DNA of 64,000 nt from Flavobacterium sp. (GCA_014378065.1 JACMOK010000069.1:1-64000); one strand, 5' to 3'. Positions 17,767 through 27,086 are shown, numbered from the stretch's first letter. Numbers and translations: made by a program. Notes: generated from the sequence alone by a model not told the origin.

Positions 17767-18795
17767 ATGAAAAAACATTTTTTATTTCTGCTTTTCATTT
17801 TAACTGTTTCATCGGCGGTTCACGCACAATCACGAGGAGTTAAAGTTGGTTACATAGACATGGAGTATATTTTACAAAATGTTCCCGATTATACCGAAGC
17901 CAAAAATCAACTCGAGCAAAAAGCACAAAAATGGAAGCAAGAAATTGAAGTCAAAAAGAATGAAATTACAAAGCTCAAAGAACTTCTTAAAACCGAACGG
18001 GTATTGCTTACCAAAGAGTTGTTAGAGGAAAGAGAAGAAGAAATCACCTTTCAAGAAACAGCGTTGTTGGATTACCAACAAAAAAGATTCGGCCCCACCG
18101 GCGATTTATCCATTCAAAAAGCAGTGTTAGCCCAGCCCATACAAGACCAAGTTTTTACTGCTGTTCAGGATATCTCTGAAGCAAAAAAATATGATTTTGT
18201 TTTTAATAAGACCTCTGATTTGACCATGCTTTTCGCAGCCAAACGCTATGACATCAGCGACCAGGTTATAAGAGTAATAACGCGTTCGGCTAAAAGAAAC
18301 CAATTGAGTAAAAAACAACTCAAGGAGGAAGCTACCAAAGAAGCCCAGGAAGATATGGTAGATGAAAGTCCAGCTTTAGCCGAAAGGCAAAAAAGATTGG
18401 ATGAAAAGAAACAAGTCCGAGAAAAATTGGTTGCCGATAGAAAGTTAGCTACAGAAGAAAAGAAAAAGGCATTCGATGCCAAGAGAAAGCAGTTGCAGGC
18501 CGAGAAAGAGGCTAAGAAAAATGGAACTACGCTGCCACCAGTAAGTGATGAGCCAGCAAAGTTTCCCGAAGAAAAATTAATACAGGCAAACGAAAAACCG
18601 TCATCTGATAAACCAGTGGATAGCACCCGAATTAACGCCAAGCAGAGAACAGCAGACGAAAGGGCTAAAGTTTTGTCAGATCGTAAAAAAGCGTTAGAGG
18701 ATAAAAAGAAAAAAGTACTGTCCGATAGAGAAGCAGCTAAAAAGGAAAAAGAAGACAAAGCCAAAGAAAAAACAAAAGAAAAGAATAATAATTAA
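17767..18795 (+). CDS. OmpH/Skp-family periplasmic chaperone, long form
   Basis: 342 residues from ATG 17767, which begins the signal peptide MKKHFLFLLFILTVSSAVHA. The OmpH domain follows (KVGYIDMEYILQNVPDYTEAKNQLEQKA, then a coiled coil and FVFNKTSDLTMLFA). Skp-type chaperones hold unfolded outer-membrane proteins in the periplasm. The extra C-terminal 130 residues, from about 200, are a Lys/Glu/Ala-rich, highly charged region (repeated AKRKQLQAEKEAKK-like stretches) that is predicted as coiled coil or disordered and is absent from the second copy downstream. The in-frame ATG at 17734 overlaps the promoter box and is not the start. Followed after 13 bases by a second OmpH gene. Confidence 0.88.
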   Translation: MKKHFLFLLFILTVSSAVHAQSRGVKVGYIDMEYILQNVPDYTEAKNQLEQKAQKWKQEIEVKKNEITKLKELLKTERVLLTKELLEEREEEITFQETALLDYQQKRFGPTGDLSIQKAVLAQPIQDQVFTAVQDISEAKKYDFVFNKTSDLTMLFAAKRYDISDQVIRVITRSAKRNQLSKKQLKEEATKEAQEDMVDESPALAERQKRLDEKKQVREKLVADRKLATEEKKKAFDAKRKQLQAEKEAKKNGTTLPPVSDEPAKFPEEKLIQANEKPSSDKPVDSTRINAKQRTADERAKVLSDRKKALEDKKKKVLSDREAAKKEKEDKAKEKTKEKNNN

Positions 18796-18808
18796 TTAAT
18801 ATTTAAAA

Positions 18809-19312
18809 ATGATGAAACAATTCAAAACTTTAGTAATGGTCGCCTTGATATCTATTGGTGGCATCCAAGCTATAAATGCACAAGCTAAAACGGCTCATGT
18901 TGATGTAAGTGAACTGATGGCTAAAATGCCAGCAATGCTAGAAGCGCAAAAACAATTGGAAAAATTAAGTGCAACCTACGATACAGAATACAAAACGATG
19001 GTAGAGGAATACCAAAATAAATTAAAAAAATATGAGCAGGAAGCCTCAACTGTAACTGAGGCTGTCAATGAAACCAGATCGAAAGAAGTGCAAGACATGC
19101 AAAAAAGAATTGTAGATTACAGAGACAACGCTCAAAAAGAACTGCAACAGAAAGAATCCGATATCGTAAAACCAATTATGGAAAAAGTGAAAGTTTCAAT
19201 CGCTAAAGTTGGGAAAGCAAAAGGGTTTCAATATGTTCTAAATTCTGAAGGATTGCTTCTTGCCGATGGTCCTAATTTGACTGCTGATGTCAAGAAAGAT
19301 TTGGGATTTTAA
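18809..19312 (+). CDS. OmpH/Skp-family periplasmic chaperone, short form
   Basis: 167 residues, the normal Skp length. Signal peptide MMKQFKTLVMVALISIGGIQAINAQ, then KTAHVDVSELMAKMPAMLEAQKQLEK, a coiled-coil middle (about residues 45-125) and the conserved end KAKGFQYVLNSEGLLLADGPNLTADVKKDLG. The tandem of one long and one short OmpH gene behind bamA is normal for flavobacteria and indicates a dedicated route for outer-membrane proteins. A start at the second ATG (18812) is equally possible. Followed by a strong terminator. Confidence 0.92.
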   Translation: MMKQFKTLVMVALISIGGIQAINAQAKTAHVDVSELMAKMPAMLEAQKQLEKLSATYDTEYKTMVEEYQNKLKKYEQEASTVTEAVNETRSKEVQDMQKRIVDYRDNAQKELQQKESDIVKPIMEKVKVSIAKVGKAKGFQYVLNSEGLLLADGPNLTADVKKDLGF

Positions 19313-19331
19313 ATTAAATCATTTCTGATAG

Positions 19332-19374
19332 AAAAACTGCCCACTCGAATGAACCCGAATGGGCAGTTTTTTTT
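19332..19374 (+). terminator. Rho-independent terminator after the OmpH genes
   Basis: AAAACTGCCCA pairs with TGGGCAGTTTT, the loop can add TCG/CGA, and eight T residues follow. It lies 20 bases after the OmpH stop. Its U tract merges into a TATATTTG box for murI. Confidence 0.85.
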
Positions 19375-19381
19375 ATATTTG
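19374..19381 (+). promoter_or_regulatory. Putative -7 box of murI embedded after the terminator
   Basis: TATATTTG begins at the end of the terminator T tract and ends 4 bases before the GTG at 19386, predicting a very short or absent leader. No TTG -33 box is seen. Confidence 0.4.
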
Positions 19382-19385
19382 GTTT

Positions 19386-20168
19386 GTGATTAATAATCAA
19401 CCCATAGGACTATTTGATTCCGGCATAGGTGGAAGCTCCATTTGGGCAGCCATTCACGAATTAATGCCATTCGAATCAACCATTTACTTGGCAGACAGTA
19501 TCAATGCGCCTTATGGTGAAAAGTCAAAAGATGAAATTATAGCCCTGAGCACAAAAAATACCGATTTTCTTTTGAACAGAAATGCTAAAATAATTGTCGT
19601 TGCTTGCAATACCGCTACTACTAATGCCATAAAAGAACTAAGAAATTTATACAAGCATATTCCGTTTATTGGCATTGAACCAGCAATAAAGCCAGCTGCT
19701 TTGCATTCAAAGACACGATCGATAGGGATATTGGCAACTAAAGGAACATTAAGCAGCGAACTTTTTAACAAAGCCGTTGAGATATATCACGAGACCAAAG
19801 TTATTGAACAAATTGGTTTTGGACTGGTAGAACTCATTGAGAACGGTGCACTCAATTCTAATGAAATGTCAAAATTATTGCATTCCTATCTTGACCCCAT
19901 GGTAGCTGCAAATATTGATTATTTGGTTTTGGGGTGCAGCCATTATCCATATTTGATTCCGCAAATCAAAAAGATATTACCGCCACATATTAAAATTATT
20001 GATTCAGGGCAGGCAGTGGCAAGACAAACACAAAAAATACTAAACGAAAAAATAGGGTTTCACTCAGAGGACGTAAAAATTGAAACTATTTTTTATACCA
20101 ACTCTAATACAAAAGTGCTGTCGGATATATTGCACAACCAATATAAAATAGAATACAGTGCATTTTAA
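19386..20168 (+). CDS. murI: Glutamate racemase
   Basis: 260 residues from GTG 19386, giving MINNQPIGLFDSGIGG; the ATG at 19359 lies inside the upstream terminator hairpin and is unlikely. MurI converts L- to D-glutamate for peptidoglycan. The two catalytic cysteines are in VVACNTATTNAI (about Cys74) and LGCSHYPYL (about Cys184), and the aspartate/serine of FDSGIGG is present. Cytoplasmic. The gene belongs with the envelope genes upstream but is separated by a terminator and may have its own promoter. It converges with the next gene after 10 bases. Confidence 0.96.
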   Translation: MINNQPIGLFDSGIGGSSIWAAIHELMPFESTIYLADSINAPYGEKSKDEIIALSTKNTDFLLNRNAKIIVVACNTATTNAIKELRNLYKHIPFIGIEPAIKPAALHSKTRSIGILATKGTLSSELFNKAVEIYHETKVIEQIGFGLVELIENGALNSNEMSKLLHSYLDPMVAANIDYLVLGCSHYPYLIPQIKKILPPHIKIIDSGQAVARQTQKILNEKIGFHSEDVKIETIFYTNSNTKVLSDILHNQYKIEYSAF

Positions 20169-20178
20169 GGCGAGACTA

Positions 20179-20688
20179 TTATTTATACCACTTGGAGTAC
20201 ATTACATAATTGGAAGCTATGCGTTCTATTTCGCCTTTAAAATCAGAAACATTAATGTCTTTTACTCTACGGGCTGGCACACCAGCATAAATCGTTCCTG
20301 ATGCAACAATCGTGTTTTGGGTAACAACTGCTCCCGCCGCAATGATTGAATTGGTTTCTACCACACAATTGTCCATGACAATAGCGCCCATACCGATCAA
20401 GACATTATCTCGCAATTGACAACCATGAACGATAGCATTATGACCAATAGAAACGTTATTTCCAATTACCGTGGCGTGTTTTTGATAGGTACAATGAATT
20501 ACGGCACCATCCTGAATATTGACGCGATCGCCAATTGTAATACTATTTACATCCCCTCTAATCACCGCATTGAACCAAATGCTACAAGCATTACCAAAGG
20601 TCACATCGCCAATAATGGTGGCATTTTCTGCAACGTAGCAATCGTCCGGAATAACTGGCGTTTTGCCGTTTATCGATTTTATCAACAT
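20179..20688 (-). CDS. Gamma carbonic anhydrase-like hexapeptide-repeat protein
   Basis: 169 residues forming a left-handed beta helix: repeated hexapeptides such as IIGDVTFGNACSIWFNAVIRGDV, SIGHNAIVHGCQL and IGMGAIVMDNCVV. The metal-ligand histidines of the gamma-CA/PaaY/YrdA family are visible (AVIHCTYQKHATVIG and IGHNAIVHGC). Relatives bind zinc, but many lack carbonic anhydrase activity, so the reaction is uncertain. Cytoplasmic. It lies between murI (convergent) and the terminator of the PorP/SprF gene. Confidence 0.85.
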   Translation of the reverse strand: MLIKSINGKTPVIPDDCYVAENATIIGDVTFGNACSIWFNAVIRGDVNSITIGDRVNIQDGAVIHCTYQKHATVIGNNVSIGHNAIVHGCQLRDNVLIGMGAIVMDNCVVETNSIIAAGAVVTQNTIVASGTIYAGVPARRVKDINVSDFKGEIERIASNYVMYSKWYK

Positions 20689-20702
20689 AGTATAAAAAAA
20701 TG

Positions 20703-20721
20703 ATCCCGAATAAATCGGGAT
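20703..20721 (-). terminator. Terminator after the adhesin-PorP/SprF genes
   Basis: ATCCCGA and TCGGGAT form a 7-bp stem with a 5-base loop, followed on the minus strand by CATTTTTTTATAC. It lies 6 bases after the PorP/SprF stop and just upstream of the hexapeptide-repeat gene. Confidence 0.75.
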
Positions 20722-20726
20722 TATAG

Positions 20727-21725
20727 TTAATTAATAGCTGGACACTTACAATGGTACTTCTCCTTTTTACAAAAGAGATTCATTCCTAAGGTAATTTGAT
20801 GATACCCGCCGTTGTCAAACTTCACGGCACCCGTCACAGCTGAGTACGTATAAGAAAACATGTATTCTTTATAATTTATGCCTAGAATAGGCGTGATGAG
20901 TTGTAGTTTTTGTGTCTGTATCGCATTATTTTTAACGTATTCGGCACCGTCTAGACTCCTTCTGTAAGACAACCCTGCCCAGAGTCTTCCAAAATCCAGC
21001 TGTTTGTATACTTTCAAATTGACATCAACCGATTTTTCTTTCGTCTGGTTTACCAGTTGAAACATGAAAGACGGTTCCCATAGTAAGTTGTCTTCATCTC
21101 CAAAAGTGTAACCCGCATTTAAGATTATCTTTCTTATATTGTCGTTTTCAAATTCTGTATAGATTTCTCTTCGGGTTTCTATTGCATTTTTAAGTGTTGC
21201 ATGGGCATAGAAATCCAGATAGTTGTAAGACATACCAACATCAACATTAAAATACGAATCTCGCTGTACAATGGTACCGTCAATGATAGGATCAAAATCT
21301 CCAGATCTCAAAAAATCAGTTTCGTCTAATGAGCTTTGCACCAAACCTACACTTAGACCAAAAGACAGTTGATTCAAATCGACGTTATCTCTAGAAAACA
21401 TGATGTGATGTGCATAAGTTAGCTTAAAACCCTTCTGAGAATGGTAACCGTTTTTATCATTGTAAGCGATTATACCCGCGCCGGACTGCTCCCCTATACT
21501 CCCATTAAAGCTTACGGTTTGCATGGCTGGAGCATCTTTTTGTCCAAACCATTGTTGGCGCGCCGTAACCCTCAACTTAGAGCAATTGGCCGCACCTGCC
21601 ATCGACGGATGCAATAAATAATAATTATCGGACAAATAGTCTGAATAAACTGCTACGCCTTCTTGTGAAAATGAAAACTGCGTAGTAAAAACCAAAACCA
21701 ATAACAATAATTTTTTGAAATTCAT
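20727..21725 (-). CDS. Type IX secretion system membrane protein, PorP/SprF family
   Basis: 332 residues. Signal peptide MNFKKLLLLVLVFTTQFSFSQ, then the family hallmark YSDYLSDNYYLLHPSMAGAANCSKLRVTARQQWFGQKDAPAMQTVSFNGSI (quoted here only as separate motifs: LLHPSMAGA, RQQWFG, PAMQTVSFNG) and an outer-membrane barrel to the end. PorP/SprF proteins sit in the outer membrane; SprF is needed for secretion or attachment of the gliding adhesin SprB, and paralogues are usually encoded directly behind a type B-tailed adhesin, exactly as here: the giant adhesin ends 5 bases upstream. It probably retains that adhesin at the surface. Confidence 0.93.
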   Translation of the reverse strand: MNFKKLLLLVLVFTTQFSFSQEGVAVYSDYLSDNYYLLHPSMAGAANCSKLRVTARQQWFGQKDAPAMQTVSFNGSIGEQSGAGIIAYNDKNGYHSQKGFKLTYAHHIMFSRDNVDLNQLSFGLSVGLVQSSLDETDFLRSGDFDPIIDGTIVQRDSYFNVDVGMSYNYLDFYAHATLKNAIETRREIYTEFENDNIRKIILNAGYTFGDEDNLLWEPSFMFQLVNQTKEKSVDVNLKVYKQLDFGRLWAGLSYRRSLDGAEYVKNNAIQTQKLQLITPILGINYKEYMFSYTYSAVTGAVKFDNGGYHQITLGMNLFCKKEKYHCKCPAIN

Positions 21726-21730
21726 TTTAT

Positions 21731-24700
21731 CTATCGTTTTAATGCAAAATGGGATCTGAATATTTTACTAATCGTATTTTCTTCATAATGAACTATGAAC
21801 CAATAGTCTGAAGATGGAAGGCTTTGTTGATTAAAAGTTCCGTCCCAGCCTAAACCTAAAGGGGTGATTTCTTTCAATAATTTTCCAAAACGGTCAAAGA
21901 TATAAATTTTTGCTTTAGCTTGTCCTTTCAAATCGAAAATATTCCAAGTGTCATTGTAACCGTCGCCATTGGGTGTAAAATATCTCGGATAATTTAAAAG
22001 ATCAATCTCTTTTTTGTATTCGCCACACTCACTCCTTACCACAACATCATGATGCCCTGCTGCCACATTGCTAAAAAGATAATTGCTTTGAAATGCCCCA
22101 TTATCAAGTTGGTATTGATAGTTTCCGGCAGGACTTACCATTACTGTAATGATTTGATTATCAGCAAAATATTCTGATGATACAACCGAAATTGTAGCAG
22201 GTGTTGGCGCGAGATTTACCGAGGCTGTTACCATGCTCGAAACGCAGTTGGTAGCTGCATTTGTCGCAATTACGCCATATACTCCGGCAGCCGTTGCTGG
22301 ATAAAAACTTTGGTTTTCAAAAGGAATCAGCGTATTGACTCCATTGTCTATGCGAAACCATTCAAAACTATGCGAGGTATTGGATAGATGAGAGTCCAAA
22401 ATATAAGGCGTCAAAACAGCATTGGTAGAACTGTCTACACAAACATACCCATTTTGTAACTGCGGAAAAGGCTGCGGATGAACCACAACAGTAATCGCAC
22501 CCGGAAAACTCAGACAATCCAAATTAAAGTAAATGATCAAACTATAGTTCCCACCCATCGCGGTCCTGGCCCCCAAAATGATCGGATTCTGGACAGACGA
22601 GGTATACCCATTTGGTCCAGACCACAAGTAGCTGGCTCCCACCACTGCAGTTGTCGTTAAGGCGATCGATTCGCCAACGCAAACATCACTACCCATGACA
22701 ACTGGCGCGGGCGGTATCGTGGGCGCGGAATTTATTGAAAATGAGGCCGAATTGGAAACGCAGCCGGTACTATTATTTTTTACCATAATGTCATATATCC
22801 TATTTGGTATTAAACCAATAAATATGGGGCTCGACTGATAAGTTAGACCACCATCGATGCTAAAAAGTGTGTTAGTCCCAATCGGAGTAGTTATTGAAAT
22901 ACTTCCAAACGGATTAGCACAAGTGGGTTGCACTATCGATGCTGTTGCTGGAAGCGGATTCTGTGGCATGGGATTTACTGTGACAACAGTAGCTAAAGAA
23001 ACGCAGCCAGTTATGTTATTTCTAGCGGTAATCGTGTAACTATTATTGGGTGCTATTCCGGAAAAGTTGCTATCTGTTTGATAAGTTACTCCATTGTTGC
23101 TGCTATATTCGAAATTAGTTCCTAAGGGTGAAATAATTTGTATCGTAGCTGTCGGATTGTAACAGTTGGGTTGACTAATTGTAACGGATGGGGCGGCAGG
23201 ATTTGAAGGAAGAGCAGCGATGGTAAACGTTGTTGCCGGGGAGACACATCCCGATGCAACATTCCTGACCGTTAGGCTGTAGGTTGTGTTGGGGAGCAAG
23301 GCCGCAAATATGGGACTATTTTGATAAGTAATGCCATTGTTATTACTGTATTGAAAATTGATACCCAAGGGAGCACTAACCACTGCAGTTGCCGTTGGAA
23401 CACTACAAGTTGGTGCGATGGTAATACTCGCAATTGGAGCAATTGGAACTGACAAAGCCGGCGTAATGACCACGCTACTGCTGCTAGATATACATCCCGT
23501 AACCATATTTCTAACTATCACATTATAGCTGGCTGCATTTAAACCCACAAACGATACACTACTTTGGTATGTTGTTCCCCCATTCACACTATATTCTAGC
23601 ATCATCCCCAAAGGCGAAGCTACTATAAAACTTCCTGTATTTGTTGCGCAAGTAGGCTGAGTGACAACCGTTAAAGGAACCGGCGGATTTGTCGGAATCG
23701 GATTTACTACAAAAGAAGCCGCCGACGAAATACAACCAGTAAGTCTATTTCGTACAGTAATACCGTAAATCGTATTCGGCAACACCGACAAAAACGAAAC
23801 CGGATTTTGATAAGATATGCCGCCGTCAATGCTGTATTCCAAATCGGTTCCCAAAGGGGCAGTAACCACAATTTTCGCTGCTGCAAGGCATGTCGGTTGT
23901 GTTACTGTAGCTGTCGGAGCTGCTGGATTCGTTGGAATTGAATTCACCACTACTGCTGTAGCGAGAGAAATACAGCCCGTCGTAACATCTCGAACCGTAA
24001 TAGAATAGGTATTGTTTGGTGTTAATCCAGAAAAAGTCAAGCTGTTTTGATAAGAAGTACCTCCATCATTGCTATACTCAAACGAAGTGCCTAGTGGTGA
24101 TGAAATTACAATTGTACCGGTAGCAATAGTGCAGGTGGGCTGAATCAAAGTAGTAGCCGTTGGAGCCGCAGGTGGTAACGAAATGGCATTAACAGTGACT
24201 GTGGTGGCAGAAGAAATACAACCTGAGACGTTATTCTTTACTGTAATGTTGTAGGTTGCGTTTGGAGCCAATCCTGAAAATACCGTAGCGCTTTGATAAG
24301 TGATTCCACCATTTATGCTGTACTCTAAATTAATTCCAATTGGAGCAGTAATTTGGATCACACCAGTCGGAGCATTACAAGTAGGTTGAAAAGTAGTGCT
24401 TCCAGTAGGTGCAACTGGAATAGGCAATACAGGGTCGATAGTTACCACAGCAGAGATCGATACACAACTGGTCAAATTGTTGCGAACTACTACACTGTAG
24501 GAAGTTGCGGCATTTAAGCCAGTAAACGAAACGCCATTTTGGTAGGTATTGCCTCCATCGCTGCTGTATTCTAAATTTAAACCAACCGGCGAAGTGACAT
24601 TGAAGCTGCCCGTATTTAAGATACAACTAGGTTGCGAAACAATGCCAACTGGCTGACCTGGGTTTGCGGGAATCGCATTCACTACAAATGCACTCGGCGC

Positions 24701-27040
24701 AGAAATACAGCCCGTAAGCATATCTTTAACAGTAATATTATAGACATTGGGTGACAAACCAACAAATGAAATACCAGATTGATAAGTGGCTCCTGAATTA
24801 GCACTATACTCCAGGTTGGTTCCCAACGGCGCAGAAATAGCTATAGTCCCGCTGGTAACTAAACAATTCGGTTGGCTTATGATTCCGGAAGCTGGTGACG
24901 GATTTGAAGGAAGCGGATTAATAACCACTTGGGTAATCGTCGAAACACATCCCGTTACCATATCCTTTACATTTATTCCGTAGGAGGTATTGGCGGCCAA
25001 AGCTGAAAAAATCGGACTACTTTGGTAAGCCAGGCCACCATCGATACTATATTGCAAATTCGCCCCAATAGGAGCTGTTACCACCAGAGTCGCGCTAGGA
25101 ACAAAACAAGTAGGCTGAAACGTTATGCTTACCGTGGGCGTTGTTGGCACCCCTAATAGCGGATTTATCACTCCAATAACCGTTGTCGACGTGCATTGCG
25201 ATATCGCATTGCTAACTACAACATTATAGCTACCCGATGTAATTGCCGCAAAAATGGGGTTGCTTTGGAAAGTAACGCCATTATCTATGCTATATTCTAG
25301 GTTGGCTCCCAGAGGCGAGGTAATCGTTATAGAACCATTGGTGACAGTACAATTGGGTTGAACTATTGTAAATAATGGAGCGATTGGAGTCAGATCAATC
25401 CGTATCGGCACCGGGCCTGCCGAAAAGGCTGCACAATTGCCCGACGCTGCCAGATTATAATTTACGGTATAATTTCCAGGCAAACTCAAACTAGGATTGA
25501 TTTGACCGGTTGCCGAATCAATACTTAAACCACTTGGCATTGCGCTGTAAACACCACCTGTAGTGACCGATGTGGTGATGGTCTGAAGTGTATTAATGCT
25601 GGTACAGTAAGCCGCTACCGGATAAGAAAAAGTCCCTGAAGGAGAAGGGGAAGCGCTCAGCGTAAAAGGTTTTACAACAATACATCCTGATAAACTACTT
25701 TCCACGCGTACCCAGATTGTAGCCGCAGTGGAACTAATTATATAATTACTTAAATCTGCGTCAGGTATAAGTCCTACCGAGCTTCCATTATAAGCTTCAT
25801 TGTTAGCATTCGTACTATAGTACGAAACCAAATAAACTAAAGGGTCAAGTGGTCCTAAAACTGCAGCGGTTTGATCTATATTAAAATTATAAGGTGGCGG
25901 TAATAAAGTGCATATATTATTATTTACAGGAAGTACAATCGGCGTTTCTGGCAAAAAGGCTATGCCTATATCATCGTGTGCCATCAAACAATTACTTGGA
26001 GTATAAACATTTAAACTGTAGGTGCCTCCAGTCGTTACAGACAAGATCTCGCTATTTTCGCCCGGAAGTACCACCCCATTATGAAGCCATTCGAAAGTAT
26101 TGGGCGCCACGATTAATCCAGAATTGATAATCACTGTTTCGCCAAAGCACACATTCTTATTGTTTGCTAAATTAAAGTCATCCACCAATACTAAAGGATC
26201 AATTCTAAAATTCTTAAGAAATACGCCCGAATCGAGATAATTATCAGTAACGTTACCAATTGCAAGTTTAATATGGTATGTCTCTCCACATTGTATCGCT
26301 GAAGTTGCGGTCAATACTGTCGTAAATCCATCATACTCTACCGTTTCTACGCTAGAATTGTTCGGATTCATTCCGAATGGTCCGTTATTAAAATAATAAG
26401 CACAATTGGTGCAGCTTCCATTATTATTTGGGCCATTGTTGACCGTGTCGATAGATATTGGTATATTAGTGTTAGGTACAAGCGCAATGTTTTTTGCGTT
26501 GTTAGAGTACAGTCCGGTTATTCCCGGACCACTTAAAAAAAATCCAAAGGTATCATTGATAAAATTGACGTAACCTGCATATTCCTCTGATCCAAAAACG
26601 AAATCAAAATTTACTTCAAGACCAGTAGCCAAGAAATCAAATTCAAGAATTGCAGAACTAGAAATTGAGCTTCCAGACAATTGTTGTAAATCCGGATCTA
26701 CTCCAAACGGAGAGGATGAAAAAATCTGCCCTGTTCCTAAGTTATTGTGAGAAGTATTCGGACCCATGGCAAACATGGCTTTCCCTGTCGTCATTAAAAC
26801 GCCACGCTTAATACCCATGTTGGTTTGGTTAAAATTGGTGTTGAATTCAGCGACTTGATCCTTGACTTGATTGGCATTGGCAGCCGTTCCGTTAAACTTA
26901 ATATTTAGAGGGGTTACTCCCAGCCCCACCAAAACATCTCGAACCAATTGCGCAGGAGTTTTGGCCGTGTCGTCTATCATTAATTGCGCGTGCATAGCAC
27001 TTCCGAAAAAAAGCAATCCGAAAAAAATAATCTTTTTCAT
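21731..27040 (-). CDS. Giant surface adhesin with 11 tandem domains and T9SS type B sorting domain
   Basis: 1769 residues from the ATG at 27040, which begins the signal peptide MKKIIFFGLLFFGSAMHAQ; the upstream in-frame ATG at 27142 precedes the promoter box. Domains: choice-of-anchor L domain (about 20-290, with FDFVFGSEEYAGYVNFINDTFGFFLSG), Ig-like modules (about 290-550), then 11 tandem domains of about 81 residues (about 551-1443), an Ig/PKD-like module, and the C-terminal type B sorting domain (YFTPNGDGYNDTWNIFDL, IYIFDRFGKLLKEI, GWDGTF). The tail directs secretion by T9SS. Probably a surface adhesin; its ligand is unknown. The PorP/SprF gene follows 5 bases later. Confidence 0.9.
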   Translation of the reverse strand: MKKIIFFGLLFFGSAMHAQLMIDDTAKTPAQLVRDVLVGLGVTPLNIKFNGTAANANQVKDQVAEFNTNFNQTNMGIKRGVLMTTGKAMFAMGPNTSHNNLGTGQIFSSSPFGVDPDLQQLSGSSISSSAILEFDFLATGLEVNFDFVFGSEEYAGYVNFINDTFGFFLSGPGITGLYSNNAKNIALVPNTNIPISIDTVNNGPNNNGSCTNCAYYFNNGPFGMNPNNSSVETVEYDGFTTVLTATSAIQCGETYHIKLAIGNVTDNYLDSGVFLKNFRIDPLVLVDDFNLANNKNVCFGETVIINSGLIVAPNTFEWLHNGVVLPGENSEILSVTTGGTYSLNVYTPSNCLMAHDDIGIAFLPETPIVLPVNNNICTLLPPPYNFNIDQTAAVLGPLDPLVYLVSYYSTNANNEAYNGSSVGLIPDADLSNYIISSTAATIWVRVESSLSGCIVVKPFTLSASPSPSGTFSYPVAAYCTSINTLQTITTSVTTGGVYSAMPSGLSIDSATGQINPSLSLPGNYTVNYNLAASGNCAAFSAGPVPIRIDLTPIAPLFTIVQPNCTVTNGSITITSPLGANLEYSIDNGVTFQSNPIFAAITSGSYNVVVSNAISQCTSTTVIGVINPLLGVPTTPTVSITFQPTCFVPSATLVVTAPIGANLQYSIDGGLAYQSSPIFSALAANTSYGINVKDMVTGCVSTITQVVINPLPSNPSPASGIISQPNCLVTSGTIAISAPLGTNLEYSANSGATYQSGISFVGLSPNVYNITVKDMLTGCISAPSAFVVNAIPANPGQPVGIVSQPSCILNTGSFNVTSPVGLNLEYSSDGGNTYQNGVSFTGLNAATSYSVVVRNNLTSCVSISAVVTIDPVLPIPVAPTGSTTFQPTCNAPTGVIQITAPIGINLEYSINGGITYQSATVFSGLAPNATYNITVKNNVSGCISSATTVTVNAISLPPAAPTATTLIQPTCTIATGTIVISSPLGTSFEYSNDGGTSYQNSLTFSGLTPNNTYSITVRDVTTGCISLATAVVVNSIPTNPAAPTATVTQPTCLAAAKIVVTAPLGTDLEYSIDGGISYQNPVSFLSVLPNTIYGITVRNRLTGCISSAASFVVNPIPTNPPVPLTVVTQPTCATNTGSFIVASPLGMMLEYSVNGGTTYQSSVSFVGLNAASYNVIVRNMVTGCISSSSSVVITPALSVPIAPIASITIAPTCSVPTATAVVSAPLGINFQYSNNNGITYQNSPIFAALLPNTTYSLTVRNVASGCVSPATTFTIAALPSNPAAPSVTISQPNCYNPTATIQIISPLGTNFEYSSNNGVTYQTDSNFSGIAPNNSYTITARNNITGCVSLATVVTVNPMPQNPLPATASIVQPTCANPFGSISITTPIGTNTLFSIDGGLTYQSSPIFIGLIPNRIYDIMVKNNSTGCVSNSASFSINSAPTIPPAPVVMGSDVCVGESIALTTTAVVGASYLWSGPNGYTSSVQNPIILGARTAMGGNYSLIIYFNLDCLSFPGAITVVVHPQPFPQLQNGYVCVDSSTNAVLTPYILDSHLSNTSHSFEWFRIDNGVNTLIPFENQSFYPATAAGVYGVIATNAATNCVSSMVTASVNLAPTPATISVVSSEYFADNQIITVMVSPAGNYQYQLDNGAFQSNYLFSNVAAGHHDVVVRSECGEYKKEIDLLNYPRYFTPNGDGYNDTWNIFDLKGQAKAKIYIFDRFGKLLKEITPLGLGWDGTFNQQSLPSSDYWFIVHYEENTISKIFRSHFALKR
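22712..25389 (-). repeat. Eleven tandem 81-residue repeats inside the adhesin
   Basis: Each unit of about 243 bases encodes a QPTC start, a SPLGTNLEYS-DGG-TYQ centre and an YxITVRNxxTGCIS end. The units vary in sequence but keep both cysteines (QP-C and TGC). The array is coding, resembling SprB-type repeat domains, not a nucleotide satellite. Confidence 0.88.
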
Positions 27041-27073
27041 TCGTAGTGATACTGTTAAAAAAAGTTTAATATT

Positions 27074-27081
27074 CAAATATA
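27074..27081 (-). promoter_or_regulatory. Putative -7 box of the adhesin gene
   Basis: TATATTTG on the minus strand, 33 bases before the adhesin ATG at 27040. It lies in the 91-base divergent gap with the NifU-family gene. Confidence 0.45.
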
Positions 27082-27086
27082 GCATA

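Noticed and set aside
22712-25389. Regular spacing suggesting a CRISPR or satellite array
   Set aside because: The periodic units are coding, 243 bases long, have no conserved spacer-repeat structure and translate into one continuous domain array.
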